Shown here: positions 1-8,981 of the stretch, piece after piece
Layout: every line of letters begins with the position of its first letter
Numbering within the stretch: the first letter of the stretch is position 1
Assembly: GCA_032768795.1 (NCBI GenBank)
Contig: CP136494.1
Location: 496,001-560,000, forward strand
Direction of reading: 5' to 3'
DNA length: 64,000 bases
DNA from: Tremella fuciformis
Lineage: Eukaryota; Basidiomycota; Tremellomycetes; Tremellales; Tremellaceae
The notes under the pieces: model-generated
Database searches by the model: none
Seen by the model: the letters and a program-made list of their open reading frames with translations, nothing else
What the model was told of the DNA's origin: nothing
Position numbers and translations under genes: made by a program

Positions 1-1301
1 CATCCCCTAACCAACCCGTGCCAGCGTCGCCCATTGGTTCCGGAGCAAGGGGAGGGTGTGGGCTCAGCCTACTCGTCGAGGTAGGATGCCCCGAGCGGAG
101 CCTCTTGTGTGCCAACGGTGACGAAATGGGCGAGGACGAAGAGCGAGCCCGACGTTTCTCTCTTCCCTTTCCCTTCCCTTTCTTCCCAGAAGCCTTGACC
201 GTGCCTGCTAGGTCGATGTTGGCGAGGCCAGCAGCCAAGGTCGTCGACGTGGACCGGGCTGCAGCGAGTCGGCCGGAGCGTCGAGCGCCGGGCGTGACGG
301 GCGAGGGAGACGTGCCGCGGGCGAATGACACCTGACGGCGCCGTGCCGATGACGAGGGGCCAGGAGTCACCGTGCCGAACGAGCAGGCTAGGGTGCCGCA
401 CGTTAGGCACTTCACTTTCTTGCCTTCCTCGACGATGCGACATGGGAGGTCGTCCGCGACACATGCCTCGCATCGCTCATCTCCCTCCAGGACTCGGATT
501 GGCCGTGAACCCGCTTGTTGCTGAATGTCAGAGGATACTAAACAGCTGACAATACTCACCCGGGCCCATGTCAGAGATCTGTTGTATCCCCGCTGTCCTC
601 GGTCGGGGTAGTGGGAGCCTACTGATCAGTTTGGGCGAAACTTGCAGACTTGACTCACCAAAGAACGAACGGTCCAATGGCTCTGACTCTGGGACCGGCA
701 GTCCCCATCCTTCCTTCACATAGTATGCCTCCTCGGAGGCATTACGCGGGTCAAATCGCCGGCTAGGAGGAATCTCCTCCTCGGACAAGCTCGACGATGC
801 TGGAGTGTCGGGCGCTAGCTCGTCCACACCAGCCTCTACATCCAACTCCTCCTCCCCCTCTTCCTGTGGGACATCCGCGGCAGGCGCATCGCTGAGTAGC
901 TCCCCAGCTTGTTCGTCGGGCGGTGGGATGGCTCCGACGGCGGGGAGTGGAACAGCCTCGTCAACTGTTGGGATGTCGGCAGTCGAGGCGGCTTGCGTGG
1001 GGGATGGGAAGGGGGTGCCTTCGGGTTGGGCGGTGCCGGCACGAGATGAGGATGGGTTGGACATCGAGTCGACACTGACAGTCTCAAATCGAGAATCGGT
1101 TTCTGTGCAGAGCGTTACTGACCCGTCTGAGTCAGAAGATGCCTCGTCTACAGTTGCCGTAGGGGTTGTAGAAGAAGGATAGGACAGCGCGTTGTCTAGA
1201 GAACTGCTGTCAAAGAGGATGTAAGGAGATGGACGGGGCGAGCTTGTGGTAAAGGTGGATGCGTCGAGTGTTCTGGGGCTTGAGAGGTGTAGCCGGGGCA
1301 T
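1..1301 (-). CDS. Hypothetical low-complexity protein with Cys-pair motif, 3' end off the window
   Basis: The gene starts at the ATG at 1299-1301. Exon 1 (1301-560) encodes about 247 residues rich in Ser, Thr, Pro, Glu and Asp. A 46-bp intron (559-514, GTGAGT donor, CAACAAG acceptor) joins it in frame to a second exon that stays open to the window edge at position 1. Right after the junction, exon 2 shows a Cys pattern C-x2-C-x6-C-x10-C-x2-C-x4-C, followed by a basic Ser/Arg/Gly/Lys-rich tail. The pattern recalls a fungal Zn2Cys6 or zinc-knuckle module, but the last spacing is short, so DNA binding is only a possibility. The continuity of the frame across the splice is the main reason to believe the gene. 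I do not recognise the family, and the end lies outside the window. Confidence 0.55.
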
Positions 1302-2100
1302 AAGGCGTGAGTTGAGGTTGATGGTGGGGATGAGAGCGCTGACGCCCTCTCCCCCCTCTGTTTATGTCGTTTTCGAGCACCCCGCGACATGGCGACGCCC
1401 TCGAGCAACACGAGGCTACCTCGACGACGGATTGGCAGTCCTTTCTCCGTTTCCTTGACGACCGCTCGACGACTTGTCGCCAGAGTTTCGCTTCCGTTAC
1501 AAGCGACGTCATTCGACTGCTGTCTCGACTCCTGGATCGGCAATGCGGGTGTGTTCGACGAGGACGAGGGAGAAGGCTGGAGTGGATGGAGATAGCGCGT
1601 GTCTCGCAGGAGCTCGACTTCAAAGGTGGGCAGAGTGTCACGACGGCCACGCCCTCGACGACCTACGCACGTGACCGACACCTCTCACGTGCCCGACACG
1701 TGACCTACCTCGGGCTGGAGAACCTCGACGAGGGAGTAGACGTTGGATGAACGCGCGACGACGGGAAGCAGGCGTAGAGTCATATAGGATGCCCCGGGCG
1801 CCCGTCGTAGTTCTTCAGCACTCTCTGATTGAGTCTCATGGATCATCATTGACGATCTCACTCTCTCCGTGGCACGCAGCGTGGCTGAGTCGCACTCACG
1901 CTGTATCCTCGACGACCTTGTAACCTCGACGAGGATCCAACCTCGACGAGGATCCTACCTCGACATCCTCGTTTCTACCCCTTTTATCCTTTATCCTTGA
2001 CTCTGATATTGTGCAAGAGGGCCTCTGCCAACGGGAGAGCGCAGCATCGTGACAAAGTGCAACTCTATGAAAGACTTTCTCCCCAAAGATGTATGGAGAG
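1302..2100. promoter_or_regulatory. Intergenic region upstream of the first gene, with CTCGACGAGG-type repeats
   Basis: No convincing gene is seen here. The stretch holds several copies of the near-palindrome CCTCGACGAGG, including one near 1726 and a tandem pair at about 1918-1945 that shares the same flanking bases (ACCTCGACGAGGATCC). The tract at 1906-1921 also shares CCTCGACGACCTTGTA with the copia LTRs further right. It is probably the promoter side of the minus-strand gene ending at 1301. The right end is the left flank of the gypsy insertion. Confidence 0.4.
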
Positions 2101-2105
2101 GGCTG
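2101..2105. repeat. Target site duplication GGCTG, left side of gypsy element
   Basis: GGCTG lies immediately before the TGTCAG terminus at 2106 and is repeated at 6946-6950 immediately after the CTGACA terminus. A 5-bp duplication is usual for Ty3/gypsy integration. Confidence 0.85.
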
Positions 2106-2246
2106 TGTCAGACCTGTACCCGGTGACCTGTTTTAGATCCAACTAAAGCTCACCTAAATCAATCTATCGGTTCAAGCTGCTAACTATCAACGACTATTTG
2201 TAACAGATAGTAACGAACAAGAGTAGAGTGGAACCAAGCTGGGTGA
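2106..2246 (-). repeat. Truncated 3' LTR of the gypsy element (141 bp remain)
   Basis: It matches 6174-6314 with two substitutions. Its right border (2246/2247) drops straight into pol sequence, while the matching 5' LTR continues for another 631 bp. The remaining LTR part was therefore lost with the integrase region. Confidence 0.85.
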
Positions 2247-5042
2247 TTCGGCGGTTGTAACCCCATACATTTCAAGGGGTTCTTGGTCTTCGACGATTGA
2301 AGCTGTCTTCCTTGACTCTTCTAAATTCGTCACTATTTGGTCCAATTCGTTCTCAGCATCGATTGTCTCAATCACTTGTCGAACCTTCGAGTCCGTTTGG
2401 TAGCTGTTGCCGCCTCTTGTCCCTGCCAAATCAGGTCGTCGCGACAGGGCGTCTGGTACCACATTGCCCTTACCTGGGGTGTACACTATTTGTAGATCAA
2501 AGCGAGCCAGGATCTCTGCCCTTCTGGCCTCCCTGTTTGATACCTGCTTCGGCATGGTATACCCTATCAAGGGCTGATGATCGGTAACGAAGATTATTGG
2601 CCATTTGCTGCCCTCGAAATATGCTCGATGATGCTGTAAGCAATAAATAATTGCGAATAATTCCTTCTCGGTGACAGTCCAGTTCTCCTCATTCGGTTTG
2701 AGTCTTGCTGAGCCATAATGGATTGCCGTTTGCTTCATGGTGTTGCGATCCACATGGTAGATCACATACCCAATGGCAAAGTCCGAGGCATCCGTGTGTA
2801 CCTCTATCAGGAGCTCTGGATCGAAGTGCCCGAGAATAGGCGGTGATGACAGGGCACCTTTCAGCGACTGGAATGCCTTGTCAGCCTCTTCGTTCCAAAT
2901 AAACCTTGCTTTCTTCGACATCAACTTGTTGAGAGGTCTCGCAATTCCCGAGAAGTTGGGTACAAATCTTCGGTAGTAACTGAAAAGACCCACCGCAGAT
3001 CGTAGTTCTTTCTGTGTAGTCGGGATAGGGAAGTTCCTAATAGTTTCTGTTAGTCCTTCGTCGGTTGCTATCCCTTCTGCAGACACCCTGTGTCCTAAGA
3101 ATGTAATGCTGTCCTTCTCGAACTCGCATTTTGCTGCTTTTAGTCGAAGCTCCCATTGTCGTAGTATATCGAAGACTGTCTTGGTAAGAGCTCGAAGTTC
3201 TTCAACCGTTTTCGCGTAAATGAGAATGTCGTCGATGTATACGTAGACACCTTTCCCTATTAGTTCCGAAAATATATCGTTCATAAAATGTTGGAACGTT
3301 GCGGGAGCCCCTTTTAGGCCATCCCTCATCACAGTGGACTCGAACATACCAAAGATAGTCCTGAACGCCGTCAGGTGTTCGTGTCCTTCAGCCATCCGCA
3401 CCAGCTGATAGGCTCCTGCCAAATCTAGCTTCGTGTAGAACCGTGCGTCACGTAGATCTGCCAAGATCTGCAAGATTAATGGTAACGGATAGGCGCTATT
3501 TACTGTGGCTTCATTTAGCTTGCGATAGTCCACGACTAGTCGTAAGCGTCCGTCTTTCTTCGGGACAAAGAACGCCGGCGATCCATAAGGTGATAACGAA
3601 TGGTATATCTTTCCTTCCGCCTTCTCCTTTTCCAAGTATTCGTGTAAGGCGTTCTTTTCCTTCGGAGATAGTTGATAGAGAGGAGCAAGAGGCAGCTTAC
3701 CTCCCTCCTTTAGTTCTATCCTGTGGTCGTACGGTCGATGTGGTGGCAATGCTGCCGACCCACTCGGTTCTTCAAACAAGTCCTCCCATCCTTGGTAGGC
3801 CTCCGGAATCTTGCTTTCCTTTGCCGAAGACTGTTCTTTCTCATTCAATGTCGTGTACGAGTCGCTCTCACTGGCGGTTACTCCGTTCACCTCTACCCTT
3901 GCTTGGTCGTACTCTTTCTCCTCAAGTACTATTCGTCCCCATTTGTTCCAAATAGTCACATCTTGCAGATCTTCGATTGCCGTCCAATCCTCCGGATTGG
4001 TTCCGGCTTCATCCTTGCCGTATTTGTAGTCGTCGTAGATTCCACTAGAATCATCGCTTGACTCATCATCCATTGTAGAAGGATCACTGAGTACGGGAGT
4101 CCCGTCTTCCGTTCCAGCCCTTTCAAGAGGATCGTCCGCTACTGGCGCTTCTTCGTAGCTATTCGTTTCCGCTGCTCCCTCGCCATCGTTGCTTATTCCA
4201 GCCTCGCCAGAACTTTCCTGGTTTACTGAGATCGGTCTCCATCGATTGCCGCTTTCCGCAATCTCGATGCTGTTGGGATAGGTCGTCCCAGACGCATAGG
4301 GCTTCCTGTAAGCCTTTCCCCTTCGTCTATGTGGTTTTCTCACCACAGGAGTGCACGGGAACTCAGCCCATCCATGCCTCGCATCAATGGTTACTCCGTT
4401 CTTGGCCATCCACGGCCATCCCAATACAATGTCGGCCCCATTTAATTCTGTCACAAGCAATTTGACATCTATTGGGGGATATTCGGGATGAAGTTGGATG
4501 TTCGTGTCGATATAGGTGTGAACCAGACCAAACGCGCTTGTACGTCCATCAAACATTACCACGTGTTTGGGTCGTTCCATCACGGTGTGGTTTAAGGTCT
4601 GGGCTATCTCTGACCTCCAGTCGACAAAGCAGGAGCTGGCTCCAGTGTCGAACAGGATATTGGAGAGATATCCTTGTTGGCAATATAAGGAAGGGAATCC
4701 GCACTGGAGCTTTGCCCGGCCGCCAGTTAGGAGTACCCTTAATCGTAGATTCTCGGTCATGTTATCGTAGCATACAATTGATCTTTTTGGTAGTAGTTCG
4801 TCCCCAATAAATTCTGTTCCGTGATAATTCTCGAATGCCGCACCTAGAGTGAGAGGTTTGTTTGAGCCCCGACTTCCTCTCAATTCGACGGGGCGCTTAC
4901 TTTTGACTGTTGCGAGTTCGTAGAAGGGGTCGTGGTACGCTGGTAGGTGTTTGTAGCATTGGAAGAGATCACCGTTCCTTGAGATGGCGTCGATTGCGAA
5001 CAGTCCTTGGCCAGATGACCACTCTGTCCACAGGAGAAGCAT
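2187..5042 (-). pseudogene. Gypsy pol: protease, reverse transcriptase, RNase H; integrase missing
   Basis: The 951-codon frame carries an aspartic protease motif (LFDTGASS, near residue 130), an RT domain with LDLAGAYQ and the catalytic YIDD box (about residue 605), and an RNase H domain starting near VHTDASDFAIGY and closing with PDALSRRP. In Ty3/gypsy elements an integrase (HHCC plus DDE core) should follow RNase H. Here the frame instead crosses the deletion junction at 2246 and its last 20 codons come from the LTR. Pol overlaps gag by 163 nt and lies in the -1 frame relative to gag, so expression by -1 frameshifting is expected in an intact relative. The RT motif after the palm reads MRDGLKGAPATFQ instead of the common PFGL form. 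The start at 5042 is just the first possible codon in the overlap. Confidence 0.85.
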
Positions 5043-6124
5043 AAGCCCGAGTCTCTTCGTCTCTGCTTCTCGAACTCACTCAGGCGTGGTCGCATACCCA
5101 GGCCCGCAAATGAGTTGCCATTCCATTGGGTGGTTGCACGCGGTGGCTGAGTGCTCTTGACCGTGCTGGTTTCTGATGAGCGGTTAAAACTGGTAACAGT
5201 TGGTCGCACTTGCCCACTATTCGTCTCTATTTGTCGTTGTTCATGCCTCTCTGGGCGTCCTTGTTCGTTCTTCTTCTCTTGTTCCCTCTCAAACATGCGT
5301 TCATCAAGTCTCGTGATCACCGTGACAAAGTCGTTCCAGGTCTTAGGGATTTCCTCCACCTTGGTAGCGATGGCGTCCTTGAGAGGGGGCTTCAAGCCTT
5401 CCCTAGCCTTGGCGATGAGAACCGAATCGGGCCAATTCAGCAATGATGATAACTGTTCGAACTCTGCAAAGTAATTCGTAACAGAAGACTTTTGTTGGAT
5501 CGCTAATAGTTTCCGTTCGGCTGTATGAACTTCATCTGGATCTCCGTAGGTTCGTTTGATGTGTTTGATGAACAACCCGTAATCGTGAAGCCATCTAGGC
5601 TGATCGTCGACATCCTTAGCTAAGTGCGCCTCGATAGAGTGCAGTGGCGCCTTCCTAAAGAACAATATCATATATCGGATCTTGGCATAGTCGGTGGCAT
5701 ATCGGGCTGGTTGTAAGTCGAAGACCAGCTGACACTGCGTCAGGAATCCGGTGAGTTTGTTCCTCTCTCCTTGATACTCGTCCGGAGAGTTGACCTTCGG
5801 TTCCTTGTTGTTCGATTTGTTTGTGATAGTTTCGAATTGGTTCACTCAATGCTCAGTCATCATCCTTTGATTCTGACTCAAAAGCAGTAGTGCCTCACCA
5901 ATTTTGTCGAGTTGGGTCCTGATCGAAGAGAGCCCATCATCCTGGATAGACTCCATTGTGTCTTCTTGAGCGCCCGGCTCGTACACGCCTGGCGTACCTT
6001 GAGCTCCTTCTCCTTCCTCCGTGGTAGTCCCAGTGGGAGGAGTGATCAGCTCATGCTCTGCGTCGAGATTGCCTGTCGCGCCTCGGTTCCTAAGGCCGTA
6101 CCCGGTCGTAGGTGCAGAGGACAT
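4880..6124 (-). pseudogene. Gypsy gag with CCHC zinc knuckle, interrupted by an in-frame TGA
   Basis: The frame opens with ATG at 6124, runs 92 codons to TGA at 5848-5846 and continues in the same frame for another 321 codons to 4880. The C-terminal part has the zinc knuckle C-x2-C-x4-H-x4-C (CFSCGQSGHLAKDC), which binds the RNA genome in gag proteins of this class. The middle part resembles a retrotransposon capsid domain. The TGA is followed by GTG A, not by a known readthrough context, so I read it as a nonsense mutation. Readthrough cannot be excluded. Confidence 0.8.
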
Positions 6125-6158
6125 GTCGCCTTGATTTGGTGGCTTGTCGAAGGATATG

Positions 6159-6171
6159 AGCGATCTAGTTA
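6159..6171 (-). promoter_or_regulatory. Putative self-priming site next to the gypsy 5' LTR
   Basis: On the minus strand the bases just inside the LTR read TAACTAGATCGCT. The exact 13-nt reverse complement lies inside the 5' LTR at 6402-6414. In the Tf1/sushi group of Ty3/gypsy elements the 5' end of the transcript folds back and pairs with the primer site, instead of using a tRNA. No TGG-starting tRNA-type site is present here. A TACTTAAG box at 6441-6448, about 27 bp upstream of 6414 on the minus strand, could place the transcript start at the self-primer. Confidence 0.6.
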
Positions 6172-6173
6172 TC

Positions 6174-6945
6174 TGTCAGACCTGTACCCGGTGACCTGTT
6201 TTAGATCCAACTAAAGCTTACCTAAATCAATCTATCGGTTCAAGCTGCTAACTATCAACGACTATTCGTAACAGATAGTAACGAACAAGAGTAGAGTGGA
6301 ACCAAGCTGGGTGAGGAGCGATCAAGACTCACTTCACTTATCTATCTCTTGTCACTGGTACGGTCGATTCTCTAAGTAGACGTTCTATCTAGAGGACTAG
6401 TTAACTAGATCGCTGAGGAACTTCCTCTGCGATCTTCCTTCTTAAGTATCCGCTTGCTCTCGCCCGCTCTCTCTCTGATCCTTCTAGCATCGTCCTTCGT
6501 GGATCGTTCCATCGCTCTCCTAGTCGTTTCTACTCGTTCCCAATACTCTCTAGTATTCTCTCGTCGTCTCTCTTCTCTTCTATCGTCTTCTCTCCGCGCT
6601 GGCTTGCATCTAATCTCTTCGCGTGCCCGTCGCCGTCCTTATCGTCCTTGGTCTCCGTCCCGTGGCCCTGACTGTGAGATAACTCTATCCTCCGTTATCG
6701 TGGACCTGACTCTTGTCCTTGCGTGCGTTCCTATCTCAACTCGGCCGATGGAAGACTGAGATGTATCCTTCTATCGTTCTCCAGGTTGTTCCAGCACCTT
6801 CAAGAGCAAGTCGTAGTTGTTTGTGACTAATAGTGACGGTTCTACCGTACTCATGTTCTTCGGTTTGTAGGATCCTTTGGATGTTTCCGTCGGAAGTTGC
6901 CTCATGGTAGTCTCGTGGTCAGGATGCCGTGTCGGTTTCCTGACA
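6174..6945 (-). repeat. 5' LTR of the gypsy element (772 bp)
   Basis: Boundaries are set by the terminal inverted repeat TGTCAG...CTGACA and by the GGCTG duplication outside both ends of the element. The LTR includes the self-primer match (6402-6414), the palindrome CTAGTTAACTAG and long pyrimidine-rich stretches. Confidence 0.85.
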
Positions 6946-6950
6946 GGCTG
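6946..6950. repeat. Target site duplication GGCTG, right side of gypsy element
   Basis: This is the second copy of GGCTG; see 2101-2105. Removing the element restores host sequence running from 2105 into 6951. Confidence 0.85.
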
Positions 6951-7099
6951 CATGACGACCAGGCATGGCAAATCCACAGAGACATAAGTGTTGGGATCTC
7001 CACTGATTCCACGGGATCCCGTGCTTTTGCCACTTCCACGACAGGACGCCTCACTACCACGACTTCCACGATGTGGCGGGTGATTCCACGGCCACAAAC

Positions 7100-7190
7100 G
7101 GTTTCCACGATCACCCACGGCCACAACCACGGCCACAACCACGGCCACGACCACAGCCACGACCACGGCCACGACCACGACCGGTTTCCA
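7100..7190. repeat. Short minisatellite of CCACGGCCACAA/CCACGACCACGG type
   Basis: About seven imperfect 12-bp units (CACGGCCACAAC, then CACGACCACGGC variants) lie in the upstream region of the OrsD-like gene. The 6-bp subunit CCACGR is also scattered over 7020-7100. Every frame gives only His/Gly/Asp/Asn or Val/Ala/Trp runs, so I treat it as non-coding repeat. Confidence 0.6.
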
Positions 7191-7311
7191 CGACTTCCAC
7201 CGCCAAGCCCACGGTATCCTGCTATATATCCATCCACAGTCTCAAACTCCCTTCCCACCTTTGTTCCACCTTGCCCATCTGAGACTCTGACCCAAAGATC
7301 AGGCCACCAGC

Positions 7312-8644
7312 ATGGACAACACTGAGGAATTCACAGAGTTTGAGGGGACTCAGCACCTGAGCACCACTCCCTCTGAGCATGGTGAGTGCTTATTGGGAAG
7401 ACTTTGACTGATGCCAGACCAATCTTTCTATGACATCCCCCTCACAGAGCCTGAGGGTTTTACCACCCATGGCTATGGCTATCATGACCGCTTGCACTAC
7501 TTTACCTGCATGGAGTGCAAGGTGGGAATCAGGCCTGATCACCTCCATGGTCACCTCATGGAGACCCATTTGAAAAAGGTGCCAGTGCAGGTGATTGAAG
7601 GGCTACTGTCCACATGCCCACCTCACCCTGGAGATCATCCGGTCATCCCCAAGTTTCAGGACGACCTGCCTATCATCGCGCTCCCTCTGCTACCGACTGA
7701 AGAAGGCCTGTTGTGCGACCTGTGCGAGTACAAGTGCATCATGTTTGGCACCATGAAGAAACACTTTTCCGTCACTCACAAAGGTCAAAACTGCAAACTC
7801 AACCACACCAAAGCGATCCTTCAGACGATCTACACCCAAGGCAACAGGAACTTCTTCAGTGTTCAACAAGTCAAGAATGCCATCTCAGGCATCACACCCT
7901 ATTCCCTCTTCCTCCAGTCTCTCCCTGCTCTGGACAGAGGGGCCATCATCAAGGAGGGGGCAGAACATGAGCAGGTCTCATGGATGGGAAGGCTTAGATG
8001 GTTCAAGCATGTGGAAGGACAGGATGCCAAGGAGCTTGTCGGACTTGTTGCCAAACCTGGATCGGATGAGGAGTTGTTGCACAGGATGAAGAAGATGTGC
8101 AAGCATTACCTGATGGACATTGAGGAGAGGATCAAAAAGAATCCAGAGCAGTTGATCCTGCATCTGTTGAGCTCTGAGACACCCACAGAGTGAGTTCAGA
8201 TGGCAGAGAGGAGCTGATGTCTCAGAGTCTCACATGAACCCTTCAAGGCCCTTCAGAACCAAGAGACCTTTGAAAAATGCAGCCTTCATTTCTGCAGGCT
8301 CTTCTGCTTCCTGATGAGAAAGGCCTGTGGACAAGTGCCCTCCTACTCAATCCAAGACTCCGCAGAGCAGGTCAGGCTGTGTGAAGAGATGAGCAAGATC
8401 CTGTTCTCTGGGGAAGATCAACAGTCTTTTGACGGAGTGTTCCATGGTTTGGCCTACTCCCTGCTCACGACGTCTTCCTACCAAGCCATGGTGGATTCCC
8501 ACCTGTACCCGCTGATCTGCTTCAACACTCTCTCCAACCTGAAGCCGGACGGACACTTCAACTCTGTCACCGAGATGATGCCCAAGATTGCGATGCTGCA
8601 GTGGGCATTCAAGCTGGTGGTGTTCAGGCAGGTCCAGATGAGAG
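7312..8644 (+). pseudogene. OrsD/DUF3505-like zinc-finger protein gene, cut by a copia insertion
   Basis: Three exons can be read: 7312-7381 (start ATG), 7418-8189 and 8298-8644. The introns are 7382-7417 (36 bp, GTGAGT) and 8190-8297 (108 bp, GTGAGT...CTGCAG), and both keep the frame. The protein begins with an acidic stretch, then two C2H2-like pairs: C-x2-C followed by H-x3-H (CMECKVG ... HLMETH, about residues 50-78) and CDLCEYKC ... HFSVTH (about 125-146). This arrangement resembles the OrsD family (PF12013, DUF3505), a fungal family of unknown function named after the orsellinic acid cluster. Exon 3 is still open when it meets the copia LTR at 8645, about 420 residues in, so the product is truncated. 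I did not find the rest of the gene beyond the insertion. Confidence 0.6.
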
Positions 8645-8962
8645 CGACGGAATCGTAGCTCTGAGGCAATGAGATTCCGGTCACCTGTTGCCCGCTCAGC
8701 ACTTGCTATGAGTGATGCATTCGGACTTACCTGTTGCCCGCTCAGCACTTGCTATGAGTGATGAGGAGGGCAACAGGCGGCGGCATTCTACAAGGTTGTC
8801 GAGGGTGTCGGCGTTATATGCGGAGTTATCGTTGTGGCAGCTTCCCCTGCCTTGTCGAGGATGAACCTCGTCGAGGCACAACCTCGTCGAGGATGTGTGT
8901 GCCTCGACGAGGCTACTCGAGGCTGAGTCAAGCTCATGTGAGCGTACTACCTATTTCCGTCG
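8645..8962 (-). repeat. Copia A 3' LTR
   Basis: It is 318 bp long and nearly identical to 13381-13698. It contains a tandem duplication built on CACTTGCTATGAGTGATG, a stem pair CCTGTTGCCC/GGGCAACAGG, and a cluster of CCTCGTCGAGG words. It borders the polypurine tract (GAGGGGAGG on the minus strand, + strand 8963-8971). Confidence 0.9.
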
Positions 8963-8981
8963 CCTCCCCTCGCGAGCATGT

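Larger units (their letters stand above)
2106..6945 (-). mobile_element. Ty3/gypsy LTR retrotransposon, integrase deleted, 3' LTR truncated
   Basis: The element runs on the minus strand. Its outer ends are an inverted pair TGTCAG...CTGACA, bracketed by the 5-bp duplication GGCTG. Reading 5' to 3' on the minus strand it has: a full 772-bp LTR (6945-6174), a putative self-complementary primer site (6171-6159), gag (6124-4880), pol with protease, RT and RNase H but no integrase (5042-2187), and only the last 141 bp of the 3' LTR (2246-2106). The two LTR copies differ at 2 of the 141 shared positions. A deletion that began after the RNase H coding part and ended inside the 3' LTR explains the structure. 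The copy cannot be autonomous because the integrase is missing and gag carries a stop. Confidence 0.9.

Noticed and set aside
6897..7325. Reading frames with His/Gly/Asn/Asp runs (plus) and Val/Ala/Trp runs (minus)
   Set aside because: They are translations of the 12-bp minisatellite and adjoining LTR end. No start context, splice or family supports them.
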